This document shows positions 1 to 7,100 of a stretch of 11,619 bases of DNA, piece by piece. Below the pieces are notes generated by a model. That model was not told where the DNA came from. It was given only the letters and a program-made list of their open reading frames with translations, and made no database searches. The stretch is from Myxococcales bacterium (GTDB lineage Bacteria > Myxococcota_A > Bradymonadia > Bradymonadales > Bradymonadaceae), in the NCBI GenBank assembly GCA_007120915.1, contig SKMT01000215.1, forward strand, positions 1 through 11,619, written 5' to 3'. Within the stretch, counting starts at the first letter, position 1. Each line of letters begins with the position of its first letter. A program made the position numbers and the translations under genes.

Positions 1-946
1 GCAGGTCGGTGAGACGGTGGAGGGCCGGGAGCGGTTCGGCATCCAGGTGCGCTATCCACGCGAGATGCGGGATTCACCGGAGGCGATGGAACAGGTGTTG
101 TTGAGCACCGGTGAGGGCAACCAGATTCCGCTGGGAGAGGTCGCCGAGATCGAATATGTGCGCGGGCCGGACATGATCTCCGGGGAGGACGCCTCGAAGG
201 TCAACTACGTGCTGTTTGACGCGGCGAGGGGCGAGGGTCCGGTGGACACCGTCGAATCGGTGATGGAGGAGATGAATCGTCAGCTCGCAGAGGGGGAGTT
301 GGAGTTCGCCGACGGGGTTCGCCACAACTTCGTGGGTGAATACGAGGACAATCTCAGAGCTCAGCGAACGCTGATGATGGTCATCCCGATCATGCTGCTG
401 ATCATCTTCTGTCTGATCTATCTGCAGTTTCGCTCGGTGTGGGTGTCTCTGTCGATCTTCAGCGCCGTGGCGGTGGCGTTCAGCGGTGGGTTCATCATGC
501 TGTGGTTGTTTGGCCAGGAGTGGTTTTTGGACACCGTGGTGCTGGGGGAGAACCTGAGAGATGTGTTCCAGATGGATCCCATCAACCTGAGTGTGGCCGT
601 GGCGGTTGGGTTCATCGCTTTGTTCGGCATCGCGGCGGACGACGGCATTGTGATGGCCACCTACATCAAGCAGCGGCTCAAAGCTGCGCCGCCGGAGAGC
701 ATCGAAGAGGTGCGCGAGCGGGTGGTGGAGGCCGGATTGCGACGGGTCAGACCCTGTCTGATGACCACGGCGACGACGATTCTGGCGATGCTTCCGATTC
801 TGACAAGCTACGGCGCCGGAGCGGACGTGATGATTCCGATGGCGGTGCCCATCGTGGGGGGAATGGCTCTGGCGTTGCTGACGCTGTTCGTGGTGCCCGT
901 GTTGTACGGGTTGATCGAGGAGCTGAAGCTGCGGTGGGCAAAATAA
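1..946 (+). CDS. RND heavy-metal efflux pump, inner-membrane subunit (CusA/CzcA type), 5' end missing
   Basis: This is the C-terminal 314 residues of a proton-driven RND transporter, the inner-membrane part of a tripartite pump. The reading frame is open to the left edge (codons from base 2), so the GTG at 17 is internal. The stretch EGRERFGIQVRYPREMRDSP matches the conserved porter-domain segment of CusA. Later come the hydrophobic segments typical of the second half: about 364-435, 440-510 and 585-670 (containing GIAADDGIVMATYIK), then RVRPCLMTTAT, GAGADVM and a last helix near 850-920. A full protein would be about 1,050 residues, so roughly 730 are outside the window. Membrane-fusion and outer-membrane partners would be expected upstream. 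In E. coli CusA the motif is RPKAMT, whose Lys takes part in proton relay; here Cys occupies that place. Family assignment is secure. Substrate (Cu/Ag, Zn/Co/Cd or other) cannot be read from this fragment. Confidence 0.93.
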   Translation, partial: QVGETVEGRERFGIQVRYPREMRDSPEAMEQVLLSTGEGNQIPLGEVAEIEYVRGPDMISGEDASKVNYVLFDAARGEGPVDTVESVMEEMNRQLAEGELEFADGVRHNFVGEYEDNLRAQRTLMMVIPIMLLIIFCLIYLQFRSVWVSLSIFSAVAVAFSGGFIMLWLFGQEWFLDTVVLGENLRDVFQMDPINLSVAVAVGFIALFGIAADDGIVMATYIKQRLKAAPPESIEEVRERVVEAGLRRVRPCLMTTATTILAMLPILTSYGAGADVMIPMAVPIVGGMALALLTLFVVPVLYGLIEELKLRWAK

Positions 947-950
947 AAAA

Positions 951-980
951 GCGCCAGGCGGCGATGAGGCCACCTGGCGC
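951..980 (-). terminator. Intrinsic terminator of the minus-strand lipoprotein gene, between convergent genes
   Basis: GCGCCAGG (951-958) pairs with CCTGGCGC (973-980). Read as minus-strand RNA the stem extends to 11 bp through one G-U pair, with an 8-nt loop, and is followed by UUUUUUAUUU (bases 950-941). In plus-strand RNA the same position is a C-A mismatch and only ATTG follows, so termination should be stronger for the minus-strand gene. The U tract overlaps the TAA stop codon of the RND gene on the other strand. Confidence 0.85.
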
Positions 981-1004
981 ATTGAACCGTCAATCAAAGG
1001 TGGT

Positions 1005-2759
1005 TCAGTCGAAGGTCACACCCTGGTACCAGACGGTTTCGCCTTCGCGCATCACGCGAACGACGCCGGGGGTATTCAGGGTGACATTGTCACCGGAGGC
1101 GCTGCCGACGGTGGCGTACAGCTCGACGATATCGCCTTGCTGCACCTGCACGCCGGAGGGAGCGGAGGCGGAGAGGACATAGCCCTCTTCGATCTGCTTG
1201 CTGTCGCATTCCTGCCGGTAGCGAACTTCACCGGTGTAGACGTTGGCGCTGGCGACTTCGTTGGTGTTTCGGCAGTTCGTGGCCACTTCGCGGGTGGCAC
1301 GGAAGTCGAACTCCAGGTTACCGCCAGCGACGTTGGTGACTTCTTCTTCGAGGCGGATGACTTCGCCCTGTGCGTCATCGGGGTTCATCAACACCTGGCG
1401 TTCGCTGATGGGATCCAGATCCACGCCCAGCATCCGATAGGCTTCACCGGAGCGGGCGTCGGCGCGCTCGGCGACACGGCGGAACTGTGTGGCTGTGTCG
1501 GAGAATTCACCGGCGTAGCGCTGCACTCGCTCAGTGGTCTGGGGGACCATGTCTCCGTCGCGATCCGCCAGAATCTGGTGGAGGTGAGCTTTCAGTTCGT
1601 CCTCTTCGTCAAGCCAGGTGCGTCCGTTCTGCAGGATCGACAGCTCGGGGTACATCTTGGCGCGGTCGCCCTGGTGGAAGTGGATTTCGGCGATAGCGGC
1701 GGCGATTTCGTGGGAGAGCCCGCGCTCGATGGTGCGGTTGGTCACGGCCGTTTCCATGGCTACCGCTGAGGGGTAGGCGGACTGATAGAGAGTGGTGCGG
1801 GCCTCCTGCAGTTTGGCCAGCGCCTCGTCGAATTCGCCGTCGTCCATCAGCTCGCGGGCTTCTTCGTACAGCGGCTTCGCCTCGTCTTCGGCTTCCCGGA
1901 TCTGGTTGAAGTCGTCGGTGAAGATCTCTTCGGCGCGTTCTCTCCAGTCGTAGAACTCGTCTTCGGCCTGTTCGGCTTCGACTTGTGCGGGATCGCGGTA
2001 GGTTTCACGAATTTCGTCGACTTCAGCTTCGATGGTGGCGATGACGTCTTCGTCGCCGATGACTTCGTCGAAGTACTCGAGGTGGTTTGCGAGACTACGC
2101 TCGGTGGTCGCGGAGTTGCGGAAGTTTTCGTTTTGGCGATAGCTTTCGATGTTGCCGATCTGGTAGTCGGCGTAGGCTTCGATTTCTTCGGCGTAGGTGT
2201 CGTCGGCGTCGGTGATCATCTGTGCGTCGCCGGCGAGGTCAACCAGACGGCGTCGGCATTGGACGTAGTTGGTCAGATGGGTGTCGACACGACGCCACTG
2301 TTCGTTCATGCGCATCTCGCGGGCGGTGTCGATGTTTTGCTGACATTCCTCAGCGAGGGCCTGGCGCTCGTAGTCTTCGCGGGTGAACTCGGCTTTGATT
2401 TCATCGAGCCGCGCCGGGGCCTCGTCGAGCATGTCGTGGCTGGAGTCGAGGTCTTCGAGGTTGCTCAGTTGGTTGTCGAGTCGGTCCACGCGCATGTCGG
2501 CGGGGCCGAAGCGTCCGTCCTGGCGCAGGTCCTTGATTTCGTCGAGTGTATCTTCCATCTGGTCGACCAGATTCGCGATCTGTTCTTGCTCGCGTTCATG
2601 GTCGGAGTGTTCGCGTTCGGCGGAACGTACGACATCGGAGCGGTCGATGTCGTCGCCGCGAGCGGCCTGCGACACCAGGTCGCAGCCGGTGAACAGGCCG
2701 ATGACCAGCAGGACCGAAAGCCCCAGGCTGATCTGGGTGTGGTGATTGTTCCAATTCAT
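1005..2759 (-). CDS. Acidic, mostly helical lipoprotein of unknown function
   Basis: A 584-residue protein I do not recognise. The N terminus (MNWNNHH, then a hydrophobic stretch ending LFTGC) is a lipoprotein signal with Cys26 as the lipidated residue. Asp27 follows; in E. coli Asp at +2 retains lipoproteins in the inner membrane, but this rule may not hold here. Residues about 35-440 are charged, Glu/Asp-rich and predicted helical, with coiled-coil-like stretches (about 40-110) and one TPR-like hairpin near 290-325 (AKPLYEEARELMDDGEFDEA). The last ~110 residues look beta-rich and contain two cysteines (VATNC and RQECD) that could form a disulfide. I chose the ATG at 2759 over the upstream in-frame TTG at 2765 because AGGAGG lies 6 nt before the ATG and directly abuts the TTG. 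It is transcribed towards the terminator at 951-980. Possible roles are envelope scaffold or stress-related structural protein; no enzymatic motif is visible. Confidence 0.85.
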   Translation of the reverse strand: MNWNNHHTQISLGLSVLLVIGLFTGCDLVSQAARGDDIDRSDVVRSAEREHSDHEREQEQIANLVDQMEDTLDEIKDLRQDGRFGPADMRVDRLDNQLSNLEDLDSSHDMLDEAPARLDEIKAEFTREDYERQALAEECQQNIDTAREMRMNEQWRRVDTHLTNYVQCRRRLVDLAGDAQMITDADDTYAEEIEAYADYQIGNIESYRQNENFRNSATTERSLANHLEYFDEVIGDEDVIATIEAEVDEIRETYRDPAQVEAEQAEDEFYDWRERAEEIFTDDFNQIREAEDEAKPLYEEARELMDDGEFDEALAKLQEARTTLYQSAYPSAVAMETAVTNRTIERGLSHEIAAAIAEIHFHQGDRAKMYPELSILQNGRTWLDEEDELKAHLHQILADRDGDMVPQTTERVQRYAGEFSDTATQFRRVAERADARSGEAYRMLGVDLDPISERQVLMNPDDAQGEVIRLEEEVTNVAGGNLEFDFRATREVATNCRNTNEVASANVYTGEVRYRQECDSKQIEEGYVLSASAPSGVQVQQGDIVELYATVGSASGDNVTLNTPGVVRVMREGETVWYQGVTFD

Positions 2760-2765
2760 TTCCAA

Positions 2766-2771
2766 CCTCCT
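2766..2771 (-). promoter_or_regulatory. Shine-Dalgarno site of the acidic lipoprotein gene
   Basis: Perfect AGGAGG on the minus strand, 6 nt upstream of the ATG at 2759. It decides the start: the TTG at 2765 would have no spacing from it. Confidence 0.8.
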
Positions 2772-2797
2772 ACAAAAATACGGTGAAGTTTCCGACC

Positions 2798-2819
2798 CGG
2801 GAGATTCAGACGTCTCCCG
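2798..2819. other. Hairpin in the lipoprotein leader (proximal)
   Basis: CGGGAGA (2798-2804) and TCTCCCG (2813-2819) form a perfect 7-bp stem with an 8-nt loop, about 40 bases upstream of the lipoprotein start codon. No T tract follows on either strand, so it is not a standard intrinsic terminator. It lies in the likely 5' untranslated region of the minus-strand gene. Confidence 0.55.
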
Positions 2820-2842
2820 TCCCCACCAGGTGCTCGAATATG

Positions 2843-2864
2843 CTCTTCCCGAAGACGGGAAGGG
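2843..2864. other. Hairpin in the lipoprotein leader (middle)
   Basis: CTTCCCG (2845-2851) and CGGGAAG (2856-2862) form a perfect 7-bp stem closed by a tetraloop. In plus-strand RNA it grows to 9 bp with a T-G and a C-G pair. There is no adjacent T run on either strand. It could stabilise the leader or protect the 3' end of the fni transcript. Confidence 0.5.
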
Positions 2865-2888
2865 CGGACATACGTTGTCTGATGTCCG
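2865..2888. other. Hairpin between fni and the lipoprotein gene (distal)
   Basis: CGGACAT (2865-2871) and ATGTCCG (2882-2888) are perfect 7-base inverted repeats with a 10-nt spacer, immediately adjacent to the middle hairpin. The site sits at the expected transcription start of the lipoprotein promoter, so it may be either an operator-like inverted repeat in DNA or a 3'-end hairpin of the fni message. Without a T tract neither reading is favoured. Confidence 0.45.
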
Positions 2889-2891
2889 TGG

Positions 2892-2920
2892 TGTTTAAGT
2901 GACCACTGATGTGGCGTCAA
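2892..2920 (-). promoter_or_regulatory. Candidate promoter of the acidic lipoprotein gene
   Basis: On the minus strand TTGACG (2915-2920) is followed after 17 nt by TAAACA (2892-2897). The -35 box matches the sigma-70 consensus at 5 of 6 bases, the -10 box only at 3 of 6. Transcription would start near 2885 and give a leader of about 125 nt. Confidence 0.4.
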
Positions 2921-2936
2921 TAGTGGAGTGGATTTC

Positions 2937-3995
2937 CTAGTCGTCGAGGGTAAGCCAACGCTGGAGCCGGGGGCCGATGAGGCGGTCGGTGTTGCGAAGC
3001 TGGCTCAGGTCGGTGCTGCCGGTAAGCGCCATGGCCGTTTTCAGCCCTCTGACGGCGGCGGTTGCGAAGCGGCGTGCGCCGTCTTCGCCTTCGTCGTGGG
3101 CGGCGCGCAGCCAGGGAAGGGCCATTCCGGCGATGTGGGCGCCCAGTGCGATAGCTCGGGCGGCGTCATAGCCGTTTCGAAGCCCGCCGGAGCCGACGAC
3201 TGTGAAGTTGCGGCGGGTTGCGTAGACGATGGAGGCGGCAGTGGGCACGCCCCAGTCCCAGAACAGCTCGCCGATTTCGGCGGCGTCAGCGTTGGCGCGG
3301 CGGGATTCGACTCCGATCCAGGTGGTACCGCCGGCGCCGGAGGTGTCGACGAATTTGACACCGGCGTCGGCGAGCCGGTCGAGCACCGAGGCCGACAGCC
3401 CGCAGCCGGTCTCTTTGACGACGACGGGCAGGGGGAGTTCGTCGACCAGTCGCTCGATGGCGTCGAGACAGCCGGTGAAGTCGCGGTCGCCCTCGGGCTG
3501 GATCAGCTCCTGGCCGGGGTTGAGGTGGATTGCCAGCCCGTCGGCGTCGATGCCCTCGCACAATTCGCCCACCTCGTCGGTGGTCATTTCGGCGGCCTGC
3601 ACGGCGCCGATGTTTGCCAACAGCGGGATATGAGGGGCGGCGTCGCGGATCTGAAAGCTGTCGGCGAGCTGAGGTTGTTCGGCCATCGCGCGCTGGCTTC
3701 CCACGCCCATGGCCAGTCCGAATTCGTCAGCGACGGTGGCCAGATCGCGGTTGATGCGCGCGGCTTTGTCGGTGCCGCCGGTCATCCCGGTGATCAGCAG
3801 CGGAGCATCCATCGGTTTGCCCAGGAAGGTGGTGGACATATCGATGTGGTCGACGGACAGCTCCGGTAGAGAATCGTGGATCAGCTCCACGGCGTCGAGC
3901 AGATTCGTCTTCACCCGGGCTTCCACGTCCTGTTCGGCGGTCAGCCGCAGATGGTCGCTTTTTCGCTCGCCAATGTCGGGGGCATCGTCACTCAT
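2937..3995 (-). CDS. fni: Type 2 isopentenyl-diphosphate delta-isomerase (FMN-dependent)
   Basis: This 352-residue enzyme interconverts isopentenyl and dimethylallyl diphosphate, the two building blocks of isoprenoids, using reduced FMN and Mg2+. Type 2 enzymes have a TIM-barrel fold and are typically about 340-360 residues, so this copy is complete. Visible family motifs are RKSDH (11-15), LLITGMTGG (66-74), GVGSQRA (97-103), HLNPGQELIQPEG (157-169, holding the catalytic Gln162 and the metal-binding Glu163 by family analogy), VVVKETGCGLS (191-201), the phosphate-binding SGAGGT (219-224) and a late GSGG loop. The ATG at 3995 is kept because RKSDH begins at residue 11 and no shorter start would retain it; the ribosome site is weak (ACGGA). 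Type 2 isomerases usually accompany the mevalonate pathway, but no other mevalonate gene is adjacent. The gene is divergent from the GLUG lipoprotein. A minus-strand TTGACG at 4048-4053 could be its -35 box, but I see no convincing -10. Confidence 0.95.
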   Translation of the reverse strand: MSDDAPDIGERKSDHLRLTAEQDVEARVKTNLLDAVELIHDSLPELSVDHIDMSTTFLGKPMDAPLLITGMTGGTDKAARINRDLATVADEFGLAMGVGSQRAMAEQPQLADSFQIRDAAPHIPLLANIGAVQAAEMTTDEVGELCEGIDADGLAIHLNPGQELIQPEGDRDFTGCLDAIERLVDELPLPVVVKETGCGLSASVLDRLADAGVKFVDTSGAGGTTWIGVESRRANADAAEIGELFWDWGVPTAASIVYATRRNFTVVGSGGLRNGYDAARAIALGAHIAGMALPWLRAAHDEGEDGARRFATAAVRGLKTAMALTGSTDLSQLRNTDRLIGPRLQRWLTLDD

Positions 3996-4084
3996 AGTCG
4001 TTTCCGTAAGAGGTGTGGGAGGCTACGCTGCTTAAGGGGGTAGCATTCGTCAACGCTCTGGGCTAATATCCAAGATAGCCAACT

Positions 4085-4101
4085 TTCGTAAGAGTTCGTA
4101 A
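4085..4101. promoter_or_regulatory. Direct heptamer repeat in the divergent intergenic region
   Basis: TTCGTAA occurs at 4085-4091 and again at 4095-4101, one helical turn apart; a related TTCCGTAAGAG lies at 4002-4012 beside fni. Such spacing can mark a protein-binding site. The neighbouring TAATAT (4064-4069) is a possible -10 box for the plus-strand gene but has no good -35 partner. Weak evidence. Confidence 0.25.
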
Positions 4102-4120
4102 CAACCGGCAGGAGTGTTGG

Positions 4121-7100
4121 ATGCGAGGTTTCCGAAACATTCGGACAGTCGTCGCTGTTGTGGCGACTTCGGTGTTGTTGATGGTGTTGGGCGGATGCAT
4201 CGAAGATCCGTACACATTGGAGGCAGATCCCGAAAACGATCAGGAGCCGGTCTGCGAAGAGCCGGAGACACTGTGTGACGGTGAATGCGTCGACACGGAC
4301 GTCGATCCGGAGCACTGCGGGGGTTGCAATGAGAGCTGCGGGGACGGCGAAATGTGCGTTGAGGGCAGTTGTGAAGAGGGTTGCCCCGACGAACTCGACG
4401 AGTGCGGCGATATCTGCGTGGATGTAGACAGCGATGACAACCACTGCGGGGAGTGTGACAACTCCTGTGATGACGGGAAAGTCTGCGTTGAGGGAGATTG
4501 CCAGCTTGAATGTCGCGGAGGATTGACCGATTGCGGCGGCGTCTGTGTGGACACCAACTTCCATTCGGACCACTGTGGGGAGTGTGACGAGGGCTGTGGT
4601 GATGGGATGTTCTGCGTCGATGCAGTCTGCCAGGAGAGCTGTCCCTCCGATCTGGCGCTGTGTGACGAGCAGTGCGTAGATACTGACGAGAGCATTCAGC
4701 ACTGCGGAGGCTGCGGTGAAGAGTGTACCGCTCCCGACAATGCCACTGCCCTGTGCGATGGCGGTGAATGCGCCTTTGCGTGTGACGACGGGTTCTTCCG
4801 CTGTGGCGATGAATGCAAACCGGAAGGTTCAACCTACCAGGAGTGCAACGGCGACTGCGTGGATCTCGACGAAGACGACGAGCATTGCGGGGGATGTGAC
4901 AACGAATGTGATGTCTCCAGTGGGGATGGATTCTGCGAGGCCGGTGCGTGCACCATCGAGTGCGACGACGGCTATGAACTCTGTGACGGGGAGTGCATCA
5001 ACACTGAAGATGACGCCGACAACTGCGGGGGATGTGGAGTCGAATGCATCACCGGCAACTGTGTGGGGGGCATCTGTGAGGACGTCGCCGACGCGTGTGA
5101 CGAAGATGCCAGCGGTGACTTCGGTGGGGGGGACGGGGACAGCACCGAGCCTTACCTGATCTGCACAGTGGACCATCTGGACAACGTGCGAGATGACACA
5201 GACAACTACTTTGCGCTGGCCGCCGACCTGGATCTGAGCGACGGGTTCGACCCGATCGGTGAGTTCGACGGGCATTTCGACGGTCAGAGTTTCGCGCTGG
5301 AAGACTTCAGCCCCGACAGCAGTAACGATGTAGGTATCTTCGCCGAGATCGAAGTGGACGCCACCGTCCAGCACCTGAACATCTTCGACGTTGATATCGA
5401 CGAGTCGGACACCCTGGGCGCGCTGGCCGGCATCAGCGAAGGGACCATTCACAACGTCCACGCCACCGGTGATGTGGAGGGCGACGCGGATATCGGCGGG
5501 CTCGTCGGACGCATGGAGGGCGGCGAGATCACCGAGTCGACCACTGACGTAGACGTGGAAGCCGATAATGAGCGCGCCGGCGGAATTGCAGGGCGGATGC
5601 AAGGCGATGCGCAGATTTCTGATGCCACCGCCTACGGCGACGTCCACGCCGACGACGGAGACGCCGGTGGGCTCGTCGGCGAGATGATCGACGACGACGG
5701 CGACAGCCCGCAAATCCACGGCTCCACCGCCCGCGGAGACGTCACCGGGGGCCACGATGACATCGGTGGGCTGGTGGGCCGCACAGCAGGCGGCGCCCAG
5801 ATCATTGACTCCACCGCCCGTGGGGATGTCGACACCGATGCCGGTAGCTCGCGCAACCACATCGGCGGGCTCGTCGGGCGTATGGAGGACTCCTCTTCGG
5901 TCTCCGGATCCGTTGCCCGTGGGGACGTGACCGTCGATGACAGCGAAGACCACCAATACATCGGCGGGCTGGTCGGCCGCATCAGCGACGACGCGTCGAT
6001 ATCCGACTCCAGCGCCCGGGGCGAAGTGTACGGCCCCGATGATCGAGTAGGCGGGCTGGTCGGAAAAGCAGAAGACGACGCTGAGATCATCGACTCCTAT
6101 GCCAGCGGTAACGTCGAGGGCGACGACGGCTATGTCGGCGGGCTGGTCGGCCGGATCGAAGGCGGTGTGAGTGTCGAGGCCTGTTTTGCCAGCGGTGACG
6201 TCGAGGGGGACGGGCGTGCCGTCGGCGGGCTGGTCGGAGAGCTGGACGGTGATGACGACGGCCACACCGACATTCAGGATTCGTTTGCCACCGGTGATGT
6301 CACCGGTGATGACGACCGGGTCGGCGGGCTGGTGGGCACGGTGCGCGGCGAGAGCGTCATTGATGGCTCCTTTGCCACCGGTGATGTCACCGGCGACGGC
6401 AAGCGCATCGGCGGGTTCGCCGGGCAGGTAAGAAACGATTCGGTGGTCACCGAGTCCTATGCCGTCGGGGATGTCTTCGGCGTCGATGACAAAGTGGGTG
6501 GTTTCGTCGGGAGGCTGAGAGATGACTCGCAACTGGATGACGTATATGCCACGGGTAACGTCATCGGCGATGACGACCGGGTGGGAGGGCTGGTGGGACG
6601 CGCCACAGGCGACACTGTGATTCACAACGCCTATGCCGTCGGTGATGTCACCGCTCAGGGCGACGAGGTTGGCGGACTGGTCGGCGAGATCCGGGAAGAC
6701 AGTATCCTGACGGACTGTCACGCCTCGGGGGAAGTCTCCGGTGAGAACTACGTGGGAGGGCTCGTGGGCCGGGCCGGTAATGATGCCGACGGGGACCTGA
6801 AAATCGAGGGCTGTTACGCCACCGGCGACGTCTACGGCTTCTACCAGGAAGACGGGCGGGTCGGTGGGCTGGTGGGGCGGTTTGACGATGGCACCATCGT
6901 GGAATCCTACGCCACCGGCAGTGTCTCATCGGTGTACAGGCGCGTCGGCGGGCTGGTGGGTGAGACCGACGGCGACGCCCATATCAAGCGCTCCTTCGCC
7001 ACCGGCAGCGTCGTCGGCTATGAGTACGTCGGCGGGCTTGTGGGGCGGGTCGACAGCAGCAGCGACCAGATCGAAGACAGCTTCGCCGCCGGCAATGTCT

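Noticed and set aside
74..997. 307-codon open frame on the minus strand across the RND gene
   Set aside because: Translation is His/Arg/Gln-rich with no domain, and it lies opposite a conserved transporter.
1983..2786. 267-codon plus-strand frame opposite the acidic lipoprotein, Val/Phe-rich
   Set aside because: Val/Phe/Asp richness is what antisense of Glu/Asp/Lys-rich codons gives. The minus-strand gene has a lipobox, Shine-Dalgarno site and terminator.
2928..3869. 313-codon plus-strand frame opposite fni
   Set aside because: The minus-strand frame carries all type 2 isomerase motifs; this is its shadow.
4253..5107. Naming the cysteine-rich region tryptophan synthase alpha chain, as some automatic pipelines do for similar proteins
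   Set aside because: No TIM-barrel or catalytic residues are present; the region is a disulfide-rich repeat of an exported lipoprotein.
4829..6721. 630-codon open frame on the minus strand
   Set aside because: It is the antisense shadow of the GLUG array: the periodic GC-rich codons of the real gene suppress stops on the other strand. It has no start context and no family features.
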